Assembly (NCBI RefSeq): GCF_000016065.1
Contig: NC_009092.1
Location: 1,984,001 to 2,048,000 of the forward strand
Reading direction: 5' to 3'
DNA length: 64,000 bases
From: Shewanella loihica PV-4
GTDB lineage: Bacteria; Pseudomonadota; Gammaproteobacteria; Enterobacterales; Shewanellaceae
The notes under the pieces are model-generated. The model was not told where the DNA came from, did not search any database, and was given only the letters and a program-made list of their open reading frames with translations. Shown here piece by piece: positions 34,766 through 44,824 of this stretch; within the stretch, counting starts at the first letter, position 1; every line of letters starts with the position of its first letter. The position numbers and the translations under genes are program-made.

Positions 34766-34813
34766 ACTTTATGTCTGTTGCATAAATGTTTGTTTTGTAT
34801 GCTTATAAATAAA

Positions 34814-34861
34814 GTTGGTTAAAACTTCGGCTTTTTAGACCAACCTTAATTACACTTAAGG
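34814..34861 (+). promoter_or_regulatory. Leader hairpin and palindrome before the CBS-domain gene
   Basis: GTTGGT/ACCAAC arms (34814-34844) extended by TAAAA/TTTTA close on a C-TTCG-G tetraloop. Directly after comes CCTTAATTACACTTAAGG (34844-34861), an inverted repeat ending 26 bases before the ATG. No T-tract follows. This could be an mRNA leader structure or an operator; its role is unknown. Confidence 0.4.
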
Positions 34862-34887
34862 TGCGGACACGATTAAGGAGTCAGAAT

Positions 34888-35304
34888 ATGGAATCGATGA
34901 AAGTCGTTGATTATATGGATCGCCAGCCGGTGTTATTACAGGCAGACATGACACTGGCGGCCGCGGTCGAGAAGCTGCTCTCACAAAAAAAACTAGGCGC
35001 AGCAGTGGTCGATGCACAGGGTCATTTGGTGGGGTTTTTGTCGCAACAAGATTGTTTAGCCGTGATGCTTAAGAGTACTTATCACTGCGATCTCACCGCC
35101 AACGTGAGTGACTGCATGCGCACCGATGTACTTACCGTCAGCAAGGATGAGCCCATCATCAGTTTGGCGGAGCAGATGCTGCTGCCCAAGCCTAAGATCT
35201 ATCCGGTGATCGACCAGGGCAGGGTGGTCGGCATCATAGACAGAAATGCCGTATTGAGGGCGATCAACACCTCCATGCAGGAGTGTTATCTTAAACCTGC
35301 CTAA
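34888..35304 (+). CDS. Stand-alone CBS-domain pair protein
   Basis: 138 residues from ATG 34888 (AAGGAG at 34875-34880). Two CBS domains: residues about 4-62 (VVDYMDRQPVLLQADMTLAAAVEKL, GAAVVDAQGHLVGFLSQQD) and 70-128 (VSDCMRTDVLTVSKDEPI, IYPVIDQGRVVGIIDRNAVLRAI). CBS pairs bind adenosine nucleotides and serve as energy or redox sensors. There is no attached effector domain. It is divergent from hyaA and shares a promoter region with FNR-like boxes, so it may be induced under the same anaerobic conditions. The partner is unknown. Confidence 0.85.
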   Translation: MESMKVVDYMDRQPVLLQADMTLAAAVEKLLSQKKLGAAVVDAQGHLVGFLSQQDCLAVMLKSTYHCDLTANVSDCMRTDVLTVSKDEPIISLAEQMLLPKPKIYPVIDQGRVVGIIDRNAVLRAINTSMQECYLKPA

Positions 35305-35460
35305 GTCAATGCTTATGTTCACCTTTTTATCGACAAGCACCACACGGCAAAACCGATAATCAGGTGAACAAATTCGCCCGCTAGAGGCGATTTTCCATAT
35401 CAAAATGGCGCGTTCCTTGGTAGGATCCCTGCTTTGTGTTTTGTTATATGGGTTTTTCCT

Positions 35461-38400
35461 TTGAATTCGCCACGTCACCCCCTGTCTCATGCCTTTCTCA
35501 ACCAGTGTTTTCAGGCCGATGCCTCTCGCATCAAGCGCCGCCTCCATAGACTGAAAAAACAAGCCGACGGCGAGCAGAAAGATGAGGCGCTGGCCCAGTT
35601 AGAAGAGCAGGCCATTGCCGCCGCAGCTAAGGTGGAGAGCCGTAGGCAGAATCGCCCCGAGATCAGTTATCCCGATGCCTTGCCCGTGTCGCAAAAGCGC
35701 GGCGAGATAGCCGAGGCGATCGCCAATAACCAGGTGGTGATTGTGGCCGGTGAGACAGGCTCGGGTAAGACGACCCAGCTGCCGAAGATCTGTCTCGAGC
35801 TTGGCCTGGGCACCCGCGGCCTGATTGGCCACACCCAGCCAAGACGACTGGCCGCCCGCAGCGTGGCGACCCGTGTGGCCGAAGAACTCAATAGCCCACT
35901 GGGCGAAGTGGTAGGCTTTAAGGTGCGTTTCGCCGATGCCATCAAGCCGACCTCTTACATCAAGCTGATGACTGACGGTATCTTGCTGGCGGAGCTGAGT
36001 TCAGACAAATACCTGGATCAGTACGACACCATCATTATCGATGAGGCCCACGAGCGAAGCCTGAATATCGACTTCATCCTGGGTTACCTCAAGAGCGTGC
36101 TCAAGCGCCGTCCGGATCTCAAGGTGATCATCACCTCGGCCACCATAGACGTGGAGAGATTCTCTAAGCATTTCAATAATGCGCCTGTTATCGAGGTGTC
36201 GGGCCGTACCTATCCGGTGGAGACCCGCTACCGTCCGCTAGTCGGCGAGCAGGATGAAGACTTAGATCTCACCGACGGCATCTTCGCCGCGGTGGAGGAG
36301 CTGATGGCCGAGGGGCCGGGGGATATCCTGATCTTCCTCAACGGCGAACGTGAGATCCGCGACCTGGCCGACCAGCTCAACAAACAGCAGTATCGCGATA
36401 CCGAGGTGTTACCCCTGTATGCGCGTCTCTCCTATGGTGAGCAGTCCAAGGTATTTAAGAGTCATCGCGGACGCCGTATCGTGCTGGCCACCAACGTGGC
36501 GGAAACTTCGTTGACGGTTCCCGGCATCAAGTATGTGATCGACCCGGGCACGGCGCGCATCAGCCGTTACAGCTATCGCACTAAGGTGCAGCGCCTGCCG
36601 ATCGAACCTATCTCCCAGGCGAGCGCCAACCAGCGTCAGGGCCGTTGTGGCCGCGTGGCGCCGGGGATCTGTATTCGTCTCTATGATGAGGCGGACTTTA
36701 ACAACCGCCCCGAGTTTACCGATCCCGAGATCCTAAGGACCAACCTGGCTTCTGTCATTTTGCAGATGCTCTCCATCGGCCTTGGCGACATCGAAGGTTT
36801 CCCCTTCATTCAGCCGCCCGATGCCAGATATATCCGTGATGGTTTCCTGCTGCTGGAAGAGCTGCAGTCGGTGCGTAAACACAAGGGCCAGCTGCAACTC
36901 ACCCCGCTGGGCCGTCAATTGGCGAGTATCCCTGTGGATCCGCGCCTGGCGCGCATGGTGGTGCAGGCCAAGGAATATGGCTGCCTGCATGAGACACTGG
37001 TGATCACCGCGGGTCTTTCGATTCAAGATCCCCGCGAGCGCCCAATGGATAAGAAGCAGGCCGCCGATGAGGCCCACAGACGCTTCAACGACAAGGACTC
37101 TGACTTCATCGCCTGGGTCAAGCTGTGGGATCACATCAAGGAGCAGCAGAAAGCCCTGTCTGCCAGTCAGTTCCGTAAGCTGTGTAAGCAGGAGTTTCTC
37201 GCCTATCTGCGGGTGCGTGAATGGCAGGATCTCTATACCCAGCTGCGACAGGCGGTGCACGACCTCAAGTGGAAGCTCAACAGCGAGCCCGCCGACTATG
37301 AGCTGCTGCATAAATCTTTGCTGACCGGCCTGCTGAGCCATATCGGTTTCAAGGATAAGGACAACGAGTATCTGGGGGCGCGTAACCGCAAGTTCTTCGT
37401 CTTCCCCGGCTCGCCGCTGGCCAAGAAGGGACCTAAGTGGATCATGGCCGCCGAGATGACCGAGACCTCGCGACTGTTTGCCCGCTGCTGCGCCAAGATC
37501 CAGCCTGAATGGGTCGAGCCCCTGGCCGGCCATCTGGTGAAGAAAAGCTATGTGGAGCCCCATTTCGAGGCCAAGCAGGGCAGTGTGGTGGCGCTGGAGA
37601 ATCAGCAGCTCTACGGCCTGACCATAGTCAATCGCCGCCGGGTGCAATATGGCCCTGTGGAGCCGGTGGAGGCCCGCGAGATCTTTATTCGCAGCGCCTT
37701 GGCCGAAGGGGAGCTGCGCACCAAGGAGGCATTTTTTGTCAACAACCGTGCGCTTATCGACGATATCGAGGCGCTGGAGCACAAGTCCCGCCGCCGCGAC
37801 ATCTTGGTGGACGAGCAGGCGCTGGTGGATTTCTATGAGGCGCGCATTCCCGAGGGGATCTACAACGCGCCTAAGCTGCTGACCTGGTGGAAGCAGGAGA
37901 AGAAGCGTCAGCCGCATCTGCTGGACTTTGAACGTGAGCAGCTGATGAAGCGCAGCGACGAGCATATCTCGGCGCTGGACTTCCCCGACAGCTGGCATCA
38001 GGGCAACTTTAACCTGCCCCTGAGTTATCACTTCGAGCCGGCGGACGTAGATGACGGCGTATCGGTGCATCTTCCCGTCGCGCTGCTTAACCAGATAGAG
38101 GCCCAGGGCTTCGACTGGTTGGTGCCGGGGCTGAGGGAAGAGAAGATCACCGCGCTGATCAAGTCCCTGCCTAAGACACTGAGACGTAACTTCGTTCCGG
38201 CGCCGGATTATGCCAGGGCCTGCTTACAGGCGATGGCTAATACTAATAGCAGCAGTGAGACGAGCCTGCTGGAGGCCATGTGTAAGCAGCTGCTGCGCAT
38301 GAGCGGCGTGCGTATCTCCGTCGATGATTTCGATCTCACCCAGCTCGCGCCGCATCTTCTGATCAACTTCAAGGTGGAAGATGACAAGGGTAAGTTGATC

Positions 38401-39348
38401 GCACAGGGCAGGGAGCTTGAGCAGCTAAAAGATAAGCTACAGGGCAGGGTAACCCAGGCGATTCGCAATGTTGCCGAGAGCGGCATAGAGCAAAGCGAGC
38501 TGACCCAGTGGAGCTTTGGCGACTTGCCCAAACAGTATGAGAAGAAGCGGGGGAACTTCCAGGTGAAGGCCTTCCCCGCGCTGGTGGACAACAAAGACAG
38601 CGTGGCCATCAAGCTGTTTGATGATGAGCATGAGGCCGGCCGCTGCCATAAGGCGGGTCTGCAGCGCCTCTTGCTGCTCAACATGCCATCGCCGGTGAAG
38701 CACCTGCAGAACACCCTGCCCAACAAGGCCAAGTTGGCCATGTACTTCAACCCCTTTGGCCAGGTGCAGTATCTCATCGACGATATCCTGTCGGCGGCGG
38801 TGCAGCAGTTGCTGGATGAGAAGGGCTTAGATGTGCGCAGCGCCGAGCAGTTCGAGCAGGCTAAAGATGTGGTGCGTCAGGATCTTAACCCCACGGCGGC
38901 CAAGATCGCGCTGCAGGTGGAGGAGATCTTGACCCTGTATCAGAAGGTGAAGAAGCGCCTCAAGGGCAAGATCAGCCTGGATATCGCCTTTGCAATGAGC
39001 GACATTCAGACCCAGTTGGATAACCTGGTATTCAAGGGCTTTGTCGAGCAGTGCGGTTGGCAGCGGCTTTCTGATTTAATCAGGTATATCAAGGCGATAG
39101 ATAATCGTTTAGATAAGCTTCCCGTGGATCCTAACCGTGACCGCCTGCATCTGCATAGCATCAACAATGTGCAACAGACCCTGGCAGCCCAGCTGGCCAA
39201 GGTGCCCCGCAGCGCGCCTGTGCCCGAGGCGCTGCAGGAGGCTCGCTGGATGATAGAGGAGTATCGCGTCTCCTGTTTCGCCCAGGTGTTAGGTACCGCC
39301 TATCCCATCTCGGAGAAGCGGATCCTCAACCGCATCGCCGAAGCCTGA
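35461..39348 (+). CDS. hrpA: ATP-dependent RNA helicase HrpA
   Basis: About 1295 residues; the start is uncertain. TTG at 35461 gives NSPRHPLSHAFLNQCF, while the frame extends to TTG 35434. DEAH-box motifs are clear: GETGSGKTTQLPKICLE (motif I), TQPRRLAARSVA (Ia), DEAHERSLN (II), SATID (III), LATNVAETSLTVPGIKYVID (V) and QRQGRCGR (VI). The long C-terminal part (DUF3418 type) is complete. HrpA acts in mRNA processing and rescue of stalled ribosomes. A terminator follows at 39369. It is not linked functionally to its neighbours. Confidence 0.96.
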   Translation: MNSPRHPLSHAFLNQCFQADASRIKRRLHRLKKQADGEQKDEALAQLEEQAIAAAAKVESRRQNRPEISYPDALPVSQKRGEIAEAIANNQVVIVAGETGSGKTTQLPKICLELGLGTRGLIGHTQPRRLAARSVATRVAEELNSPLGEVVGFKVRFADAIKPTSYIKLMTDGILLAELSSDKYLDQYDTIIIDEAHERSLNIDFILGYLKSVLKRRPDLKVIITSATIDVERFSKHFNNAPVIEVSGRTYPVETRYRPLVGEQDEDLDLTDGIFAAVEELMAEGPGDILIFLNGEREIRDLADQLNKQQYRDTEVLPLYARLSYGEQSKVFKSHRGRRIVLATNVAETSLTVPGIKYVIDPGTARISRYSYRTKVQRLPIEPISQASANQRQGRCGRVAPGICIRLYDEADFNNRPEFTDPEILRTNLASVILQMLSIGLGDIEGFPFIQPPDARYIRDGFLLLEELQSVRKHKGQLQLTPLGRQLASIPVDPRLARMVVQAKEYGCLHETLVITAGLSIQDPRERPMDKKQAADEAHRRFNDKDSDFIAWVKLWDHIKEQQKALSASQFRKLCKQEFLAYLRVREWQDLYTQLRQAVHDLKWKLNSEPADYELLHKSLLTGLLSHIGFKDKDNEYLGARNRKFFVFPGSPLAKKGPKWIMAAEMTETSRLFARCCAKIQPEWVEPLAGHLVKKSYVEPHFEAKQGSVVALENQQLYGLTIVNRRRVQYGPVEPVEAREIFIRSALAEGELRTKEAFFVNNRALIDDIEALEHKSRRRDILVDEQALVDFYEARIPEGIYNAPKLLTWWKQEKKRQPHLLDFEREQLMKRSDEHISALDFPDSWHQGNFNLPLSYHFEPADVDDGVSVHLPVALLNQIEAQGFDWLVPGLREEKITALIKSLPKTLRRNFVPAPDYARACLQAMANTNSSSETSLLEAMCKQLLRMSGVRISVDDFDLTQLAPHLLINFKVEDDKGKLIAQGRELEQLKDKLQGRVTQAIRNVAESGIEQSELTQWSFGDLPKQYEKKRGNFQVKAFPALVDNKDSVAIKLFDDEHEAGRCHKAGLQRLLLLNMPSPVKHLQNTLPNKAKLAMYFNPFGQVQYLIDDILSAAVQQLLDEKGLDVRSAEQFEQAKDVVRQDLNPTAAKIALQVEEILTLYQKVKKRLKGKISLDIAFAMSDIQTQLDNLVFKGFVEQCGWQRLSDLIRYIKAIDNRLDKLPVDPNRDRLHLHSINNVQQTLAAQLAKVPRSAPVPEALQEARWMIEEYRVSCFAQVLGTAYPISEKRILNRIAEA

Positions 39349-39368
39349 TTGTTGTCATAAAGACTGAA

Positions 39369-39396
39369 GAAGCACCCGCAACGGGTGCTTTTTTTT
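39369..39396 (+). terminator. Rho-independent terminator after hrpA
   Basis: AAGCACCCG / CGGGTGCTT stem with a CAA-type loop, followed by eight T residues. It lies about 20 bases after the hrpA stop. Confidence 0.95.
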
Positions 39397-39766
39397 ACCC
39401 CACTAAATCCCCCTCTACCCCCATCGATATATTTTTACGATTTAGATCACATTTTGACTTACGAAATCGCCATTTTGTGACTATGTTTTAGTTGTTTATG
39501 AATAGCTAATTTATTCATTTTGTTGCTTTCTCAATCGAAATACGTGTCTAGGAGAGGTGATCTGGGTTTTATCTGCGACAAAAGGATGATCCAGATCAAA
39601 CCTGCATAGAATTTACCGATTTAGGGGTATACAGAATGTTAAGAAGTTATTGATACCATAAATAACAGGAAGAAAAGTATGGTTTTATCGTTTGATTGGT
39701 CCACACCAACCACTGGCTAGCCTGCTTTATCTGCTATGAAAACCGGCATGACCCGTTGGAGGATGC
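39397..39766. promoter_or_regulatory. Promoter region of the nap operon
   Basis: This 370-base AT-rich stretch has no gene. An FNR-like box ATGATCCAGATCAA (39586-39599; one mismatch to TTGATnnnnATCAA on the minus strand) lies about 170 bases before napE. Sequences such as TACCATA near 39654 recall NarP/NarL heptamers but are too short to call. Anaerobic and nitrate control is expected from other nap operons. Confidence 0.6.
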
Positions 39767-39925
39767 ATGAGTTCCACACCTAATGAAGAGAAAAGTTTAG
39801 AGCTAAAAATATTTGTGTTTCTAACCGTTTTTCTTGCTCCCCTGCTGTCAGTGTTACTCGTTTCTGGTTTGGGCTTCGCTATCTGGTTTAGCCAGATATT
39901 TACCGGCCCGCCAGGTGCAGGTTAA
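39767..39925 (+). CDS. napE: Periplasmic nitrate reductase subunit NapE
   Basis: A 52-residue single-pass membrane protein, easily missed because of its size. It starts SSTPNEEKSLELKIFVFL and has a membrane helix FLAPLLSVLLVSGLGFAIWF ending at IFTGPPGAG. The pattern KxFxFLxVxLxPxLSVxxVxGxGFxxWxxQ-like is that of NapE. TTGGAGG precedes the ATG. It is 33 bases upstream of napD. NapE function is unclear in all species; it is found in the nap-alpha type of operon. Confidence 0.9.
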   Translation: MSSTPNEEKSLELKIFVFLTVFLAPLLSVLLVSGLGFAIWFSQIFTGPPGAG

Positions 39926-39958
39926 CCCACTGTATTCGAACAATTATTAAGAGTGTAA

Positions 39959-40222
39959 ATGTCAATGAGCAATGAACTTCACGTCACCAGTTTAGTGGTT
40001 CAGGTTAAGCCTGAATTTATGTCGAGTGTCAGACAGACAATCATGAAGATGGAAAATGCTGAGTTGTCTGTAAACGATGAGGTCAAGCTGGTCGTTGTGC
40101 TGGAAGGCATGACCCAGAAGGGCCTGATGGCTGACATCGAGGCGATCAACAAGATTGAGGGCGTGCTGTCCGCAGCCATGGTGTATCACCAGAGTGAAGT
40201 GCTTGAAGAGGTTGAAAAATGA
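39959..40222 (+). CDS. napD: NapA signal-peptide chaperone NapD
   Basis: 87 residues, the normal size. [17 protein letters not shown] and the conserved [38 protein letters not shown] match NapD, which binds the Tat signal of NapA and prevents premature export before cofactor insertion. The stop overlaps the napA start (ATGA). Confidence 0.95.
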   Translation: MSMSNELHVTSLVVQVKPEFMSSVRQTIMKMENAELSVNDEVKLVVVLEGMTQKGLMADIEAINKIEGVLSAAMVYHQSEVLEEVEK

Positions 40223-42714
40223 AGATGAATCGACGCGAATTTATGAAGGCAAATGCGGCCATGGCCGCTGCCTCAGTGGCTGGTTTGGCCTTGCCTGCAA
40301 CGGCAAGCAACCTAATTACCAGTTCAGAGCAGACTAAACTTGAGTGGAACAAGGCGCCATGTCGTTTCTGCGGTACAGGTTGTTCGGTCATTGTCGCGAC
40401 ACGCGACGGCAAGGTGGTTGCGACTCACGGCGACGCCGAGAGTGAGGTAAACCGTGGCCTGAACTGTATCAAGGGTTACTTCCTGTCTAAGATCATGTAC
40501 GGCAAGGACAGACTGCAGAGCCCTATGCTGCGTATGACCAACGGCAAATACGACAAGCATGGCGAGTTTACCCCAGTGAGCTGGGACACAGCCTTCGATA
40601 CCATGGCGGACAAGTGGAAAGCCACCATCAAGAAGAAGGGCCCTACCGCCATAGGTATGTTCGGCTCAGGCCAGTGGACAGTATGGGAAGGCTACGCCGC
40701 CTCTAAATTGATGAAGGCCGGTTTTGGCTCAAACAACATCGACCCTAACGCCCGTCACTGTATGGCGTCTGCGGTAGGTGGCTTCATGCGTACCTTCGGT
40801 ATCGATGAGCCTATGGGTTGTTACGATGACATGGAAAACGCCGATGCCTTCGTGCTCTGGGGTTCTAACATGGCCGAGATGCACCCTATCCTCTGGAGCC
40901 GTGTTACCGACCGTCGTCTTAGCGCGCCACACGTTAAGGTGTCTGTGCTATCGACCTTTACCCACAGATCATTCGACCTGGCCGATCTCGGTATCGTCTT
41001 CACGCCGCAGACAGACCTGGCTATTCTGAACTTTATCGGCAACTACATCATTCAAAACGATGCGGTAAACTGGGATTTCGTCAACAAGCACGTTAACTTC
41101 CGTAAGGGTGAAACCGACATCGGCTACGGCCTGCGTCCAACCCATCCACTGCAGCAGAAAGCCAAGAACGTTAAGACCGCCGGTAAGTCTACGCCGATCG
41201 AATTTGATGCCTTCAAGGCCTTCGTTGCCGACTATGACGTGGCCTCTGTCAGCAAGCTTTCTGGCGTGCCGGAAGATAAGCTGATTGAACTGGCGAAACT
41301 CTACGCCGATCCAAATACCAAGGTGACCTCATTCTGGACCATGGGCTTCAACCAACATACCCGTGGTGTATGGTGTAACAACCTGATTTATAACATTCAC
41401 CTGCTAACAGGTAAGATCTCGACGCCGGGTAACAGCCCATTCTCGCTGACCGGTCAACCCTCTGCCTGTGGTACCGCCCGTGAAGTGGGTACCTTCTCAC
41501 ATCGTCTGCCTGCAGACCTAGTGGTGAATAACCCAGAACACAGAAAGATTGCCGAGAAGATCTGGAAGATCCCAGATGGCATCATTCCACCTAAGCCTGG
41601 CTACCACGCGGTAGAGCAGAATCGTCGTCTGAAAGATGGTGATATCAATGCCTACTGGGTACAGGTAAACAACAACATGCAGGCCGGTCCTAACATCAAC
41701 GAGGAAGGTCTACCTGGCTATCGTAACCCTGAAAACTTCATCGTGGTGTCTGACGCCTACCCAACGGTAACTACACAGGCCGCCGACCTTATTCTGCCAA
41801 CCGCCATGTGGGTGGAGAAAGAGGGCGCCTATGGTAACGCCGAGCGTCGTACCCAGTTCTGGCATCAGATGGTGAAGGCACCGGGCGAGTCTCGCTCAGA
41901 TCTTTGGCAGTTGATGGAGTTCTCTAAGCGTTTCACCACAGACGAAGTCTGGCCAAAAGAGGTGCTGGCGGCGAACCCTGAGTACAAGGGCAAGACGCTG
42001 TTCCAGGTACTCTACCAGAACGGTAACGTAGATAAGTTCCCACTGGAGCAGGCCGATCCTAAGTATATGAACGATGAAGCCAAGCACTTTGGTTACTATG
42101 TTCAGAAGGGTCTGTTTGAAGAGTACGCTACTTTCGGTCGCGGTCATGGCCATGACTTGGCTGACTTCGATACCTACCATGAGGTGCACGGTCTGCGCTG
42201 GCCTGTGGTTAACGGTAAAGAGACCAAGTGGCGCTTCCGCGAAGGCAGCGATCCTTATGTGAAACCAGGTACAGGCTTCCAGTTCTACGGTAAGCCAGAT
42301 GGTAAGGCGGTTATCTACGCTCTGCCATACGAGCCTGCCGCCGAGTCGCCAGATGAAGAGTTTAACCTTTGGTTATCGACCGGTCGTGTGCTGGAGCACT
42401 GGCACTCAGGTTCTATGACCCAGCGTGTGCCCGAGCTGTACCGCGCCTTCCCGGATGCCGTGTGCTTCATGCATCCAGAAGACGCTAAGAAACGCGGCCT
42501 GCGTCGCGGTGATGAGGTGAAGGTGGTTTCTCGCCGTGGTGAGATCAAGACACGTGTCGAGACCCGTGGCCGTAACAAGCCGCCTGTCGGTCTGGTCTTT
42601 GTGCCTTGGTTCGACGCCAGCCAGCTGATTAACAAGGTGACGCTAGATGCGACGGATCCTTTGTCTAAACAGACTGACTTTAAGAAGTGCGCAGTTAAAG
42701 TAGTTAAGGCATAA
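40219..42714 (+). CDS. napA: Periplasmic nitrate reductase catalytic subunit NapA
   Basis: 831 residues. A Tat signal ([17 protein letters not shown]) leads to the [4Fe-4S] motif CRFCGTGC with a fourth Cys in [10 protein letters not shown]. The catalytic Cys binding molybdenum is in [20 protein letters not shown], and molybdopterin-binding segments follow ([30 protein letters not shown]). It reduces nitrate to nitrite in the periplasm with electrons from NapB. The gene is complete and well-conserved in length. Confidence 0.98.
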   Translation: MKMNRREFMKANAAMAAASVAGLALPATASNLITSSEQTKLEWNKAPCRFCGTGCSVIVATRDGKVVATHGDAESEVNRGLNCIKGYFLSKIMYGKDRLQSPMLRMTNGKYDKHGEFTPVSWDTAFDTMADKWKATIKKKGPTAIGMFGSGQWTVWEGYAASKLMKAGFGSNNIDPNARHCMASAVGGFMRTFGIDEPMGCYDDMENADAFVLWGSNMAEMHPILWSRVTDRRLSAPHVKVSVLSTFTHRSFDLADLGIVFTPQTDLAILNFIGNYIIQNDAVNWDFVNKHVNFRKGETDIGYGLRPTHPLQQKAKNVKTAGKSTPIEFDAFKAFVADYDVASVSKLSGVPEDKLIELAKLYADPNTKVTSFWTMGFNQHTRGVWCNNLIYNIHLLTGKISTPGNSPFSLTGQPSACGTAREVGTFSHRLPADLVVNNPEHRKIAEKIWKIPDGIIPPKPGYHAVEQNRRLKDGDINAYWVQVNNNMQAGPNINEEGLPGYRNPENFIVVSDAYPTVTTQAADLILPTAMWVEKEGAYGNAERRTQFWHQMVKAPGESRSDLWQLMEFSKRFTTDEVWPKEVLAANPEYKGKTLFQVLYQNGNVDKFPLEQADPKYMNDEAKHFGYYVQKGLFEEYATFGRGHGHDLADFDTYHEVHGLRWPVVNGKETKWRFREGSDPYVKPGTGFQFYGKPDGKAVIYALPYEPAAESPDEEFNLWLSTGRVLEHWHSGSMTQRVPELYRAFPDAVCFMHPEDAKKRGLRRGDEVKVVSRRGEIKTRVETRGRNKPPVGLVFVPWFDASQLINKVTLDATDPLSKQTDFKKCAVKVVKA

Positions 42715-42725
42715 GGAGAATCACC

Positions 42726-43205
42726 ATGAAATCATTGAAACTTGTAACCTTGGCGACTCTGGTGACTCTCTCTGTCGGCGCGACCTTTAGCAGCGTGGCT
42801 GCCAGCGTGCCTGATGAGAAGGTTGCCACCCTCAGGCAGGCGCCGCTCGACACTAACCCGACGCCGCCTGTGATGCAGAAGGTGCGTAACACAGACGTTA
42901 AGCAGGTGCGTAACTATCCGATGCAGCCGCCGGTGATCCCCCATAAGATCGACGGCTATCAGATAGACCTGAAGGTGAATAAGTGTATGTCGTGCCATGC
43001 CCGTAAGCGTGTTGGCGACTCACAGGCACCTATGGTGAGTGTGACCCACTACATGGACAGGGAAAATAACTTCTTAGCGGATCTTTCTCCACGTCGCTAT
43101 TTCTGTACTCAGTGCCATGTGCCCCAGCTGGATGCAAAAACCTTGGTAGGTAATGACTTTATCGATATCGACCACTTGATTAAAGCTGAAGCAGCTAAGC
43201 ACTAG
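42726..43205 (+). CDS. napB: Periplasmic nitrate reductase diheme subunit NapB
   Basis: 159 residues with a signal peptide (about 1-26). Two CxxCH heme c sites are visible, [10 protein letters not shown] and CTQCHVPQ, with upstream His ligands in VTHYMD. It transfers electrons from NapC to NapA. It follows napA by 11 bases with GGAG as ribosome site. Confidence 0.97.
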   Translation: MKSLKLVTLATLVTLSVGATFSSVAASVPDEKVATLRQAPLDTNPTPPVMQKVRNTDVKQVRNYPMQPPVIPHKIDGYQIDLKVNKCMSCHARKRVGDSQAPMVSVTHYMDRENNFLADLSPRRYFCTQCHVPQLDAKTLVGNDFIDIDHLIKAEAAKH

Positions 43206-43215
43206 GAGCGGCCGT

Positions 43216-43803
43216 ATGTTAGATAAGTTGAAAAAAATCTGGCAGGTGTTAAGAAAACCCAGCGTGCATTTTAGCTTAGGTTTTCTTACCTTAGGCGGCT
43301 TCGTCGCGGGGGTGATCTTCTGGGGGGGATTCAACACCGCCCTGGAAGCCACCAACCAGGAAGCCTTCTGTATAGGCTGTCACGAGATGGAAAATAACGT
43401 GTATCAGGAGCTAAAGTCGACGATACACTTTACCAACCGCAGTGGTGTGCGTGCGACCTGTCCGGATTGTCACGTGCCTCACAACTGGACAGATAAGATA
43501 GCCCGTAAGATGCAGGCCTCGAAAGAGGTGTGGGGCAAGGTATTCGGCACCATCAACACGCGTGACAAGTTTGAGGCCAAGCGCCGCGAACTGGCAGAGC
43601 ATGAATGGGCACGACTCAAGGCCAACGATTCGCTTGAATGTCGTAACTGCCACAATTTCGACTACATGGACTTTACTCGTCAATCGACACGTGCGGCCAA
43701 TATGCACTCCACATCATTGGCCAGCGGCGAGAAGACCTGTATCGATTGTCATAAGGGTATTGCTCACCACTTACCTGATATGAAAGGGGTCGAAGGCTTC
43801 TAG
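43216..43803 (+). CDS. napC: Tetraheme quinol dehydrogenase NapC
   Basis: 195 residues. One N-terminal membrane helix ([20 protein letters not shown]) anchors a periplasmic domain with four CxxCH sites: [23 protein letters not shown] and CIDCHKG, the NapC/NirT pattern. It oxidises quinol and feeds NapB. The operon order napEDABC without napGH corresponds to the alpha-type cluster of Shewanella. A terminator follows. Confidence 0.97.
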   Translation: MLDKLKKIWQVLRKPSVHFSLGFLTLGGFVAGVIFWGGFNTALEATNQEAFCIGCHEMENNVYQELKSTIHFTNRSGVRATCPDCHVPHNWTDKIARKMQASKEVWGKVFGTINTRDKFEAKRRELAEHEWARLKANDSLECRNCHNFDYMDFTRQSTRAANMHSTSLASGEKTCIDCHKGIAHHLPDMKGVEGF

Positions 43804-43853
43804 TTAAGCCTGCTCGTTGGGCATTAGCGCTTTAGACACCATCTCCAAGTAAA

Positions 43854-43885
43854 AACGCCAGCATTCATCTCGCTGGCGTTTTTTT
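43854..43885. terminator. Terminator between napC and the LysR gene
   Basis: AACGCCAGC / GCTGGCGTT 9-bp stem with an 8-base loop and a T run on the plus strand; A residues before it could serve the converging minus-strand LysR gene as well. Shares its arms with the terminator at 45735. Confidence 0.92.
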
Positions 43886-43903
43886 ATCTTTTTTTCTCGA
43901 AGC

Positions 43904-44824
43904 TTAGGACTGCACCGAGTCGATGATCAGCTCCCTGAGCCAGCGGTGGCTGGGGTCGAGATCGAAATGTTTATGCCAGAGCAGCAGATAGGTGCCGGGC
44001 ACCATCTGTGTGGGGATCGGCAGTGATACCAGCTTAAACTGCCCCATCATCACCTTGGCGTATTTGGCGGGCGAGCAGAGGATGAGATCGCTCTGCTCGC
44101 ATAGCTGCATGGCGCTGTTAAAATCGGTGAGGTTGACCGCAATGTCCCGTTTGAGGTGCTTCATCTGCAACACATCGTCCAGCAGCCAGTGGGATATACC
44201 GCCGAAGGTGACCTGCAGATGGCGATACTTCAAAAAGGTACTCAGGTTCCACTCCTCTTGCAGCAGGGGATGACCCTCGCGCACCAGACAGAGGGAGTGA
44301 TCCCGGGTCAGCTCGACGAAGCGCAGGGCGCTGGGCAGGTTGTTAACATGCTGCAGCGAGCGCTCGTCCCATTCCCGGCAGGCGATGCCAAGATCGGTAT
44401 CGCAGCGTAGCAGCCGCTCCATGCTCTCGCTATGCCAGGTGTGGCTGTCTAAGGTGATCTTAGGTGCCTGCTTGAGCAGCTTGGGCATGAAGCGCGGGTA
44501 GGTTAGCGAGTAGGCGGTCTCTACCAATTCGAGCCGAAAGCGTCTATGGCTCTTGGAGGGATCGAAATCGCTGGGTCGGGTGAGGGAAGAGACCTGACTC
44601 AAGATCTGACGGATCTCCGGCCCCAGCTGCTTGGCCTTGGGTGTTGGACGCAGGCCGTGGGCGGTGCGCTCGAACAGCTGATCGTCGAAGGAGTCTCTGA
44701 GCTTATTGAGCTGTTTACTCACCGCTGATTGGCTCAGATGCAGTCGCTCGGCGGCGGCCGTGACGCTCTGCTCCTCCAGCAACACCTCCAGCAGGGGAAG
44801 CAGGTTAAAGTCGAATGCTTTCAA
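43904..44824 (-). CDS. LysR-family transcriptional regulator
   Basis: 306 residues. The N-terminal winged helix-turn-helix has LLPLLEVLLEEQSVTAAAERLHLSQSAVSKQLNKLRDSF, split as ITAAAERLHLSQSAVS-type recognition (residues about 18-36). The rest is the two-lobed effector-binding domain (RFRLELVETAYSLTYPRFMP, LGIACREWD, GHPLLQEEW). It resembles the NodD/LeuO-like branch. Effector and targets are not evident; no enzyme gene is divergent next to it, only a small periplasmic protein 300 bases away. Confidence 0.9.
   Translation of the reverse strand: MKAFDFNLLPLLEVLLEEQSVTAAAERLHLSQSAVSKQLNKLRDSFDDQLFERTAHGLRPTPKAKQLGPEIRQILSQVSSLTRPSDFDPSKSHRRFRLELVETAYSLTYPRFMPKLLKQAPKITLDSHTWHSESMERLLRCDTDLGIACREWDERSLQHVNNLPSALRFVELTRDHSLCLVREGHPLLQEEWNLSTFLKYRHLQVTFGGISHWLLDDVLQMKHLKRDIAVNLTDFNSAMQLCEQSDLILCSPAKYAKVMMGQFKLVSLPIPTQMVPGTYLLLWHKHFDLDPSHRWLRELIIDSVQS

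Larger units (their letters stand above)
34546..34887. other. Divergent promoter region between hyaA and the CBS-domain gene
   Basis: 342 bases with no supported gene (a 66-codon frame at 34622-34822 lacks a ribosome site). It holds two FNR/CRP-like boxes, a UUCG hairpin and a short palindrome, listed separately. It serves the minus-strand hya operon and the plus-strand CBS gene. Confidence 0.8.

Noticed and set aside
34622..34822. 66-codon frame in the hya/CBS promoter region
   Set aside because: No ribosome site; it overlaps regulatory palindromes and ends without a familiar product.
36733..38070. 445-codon minus-strand frame inside hrpA
   Set aside because: It is a shadow of the GC-rich helicase gene, with no ribosome site and a composition mirroring the real frame.
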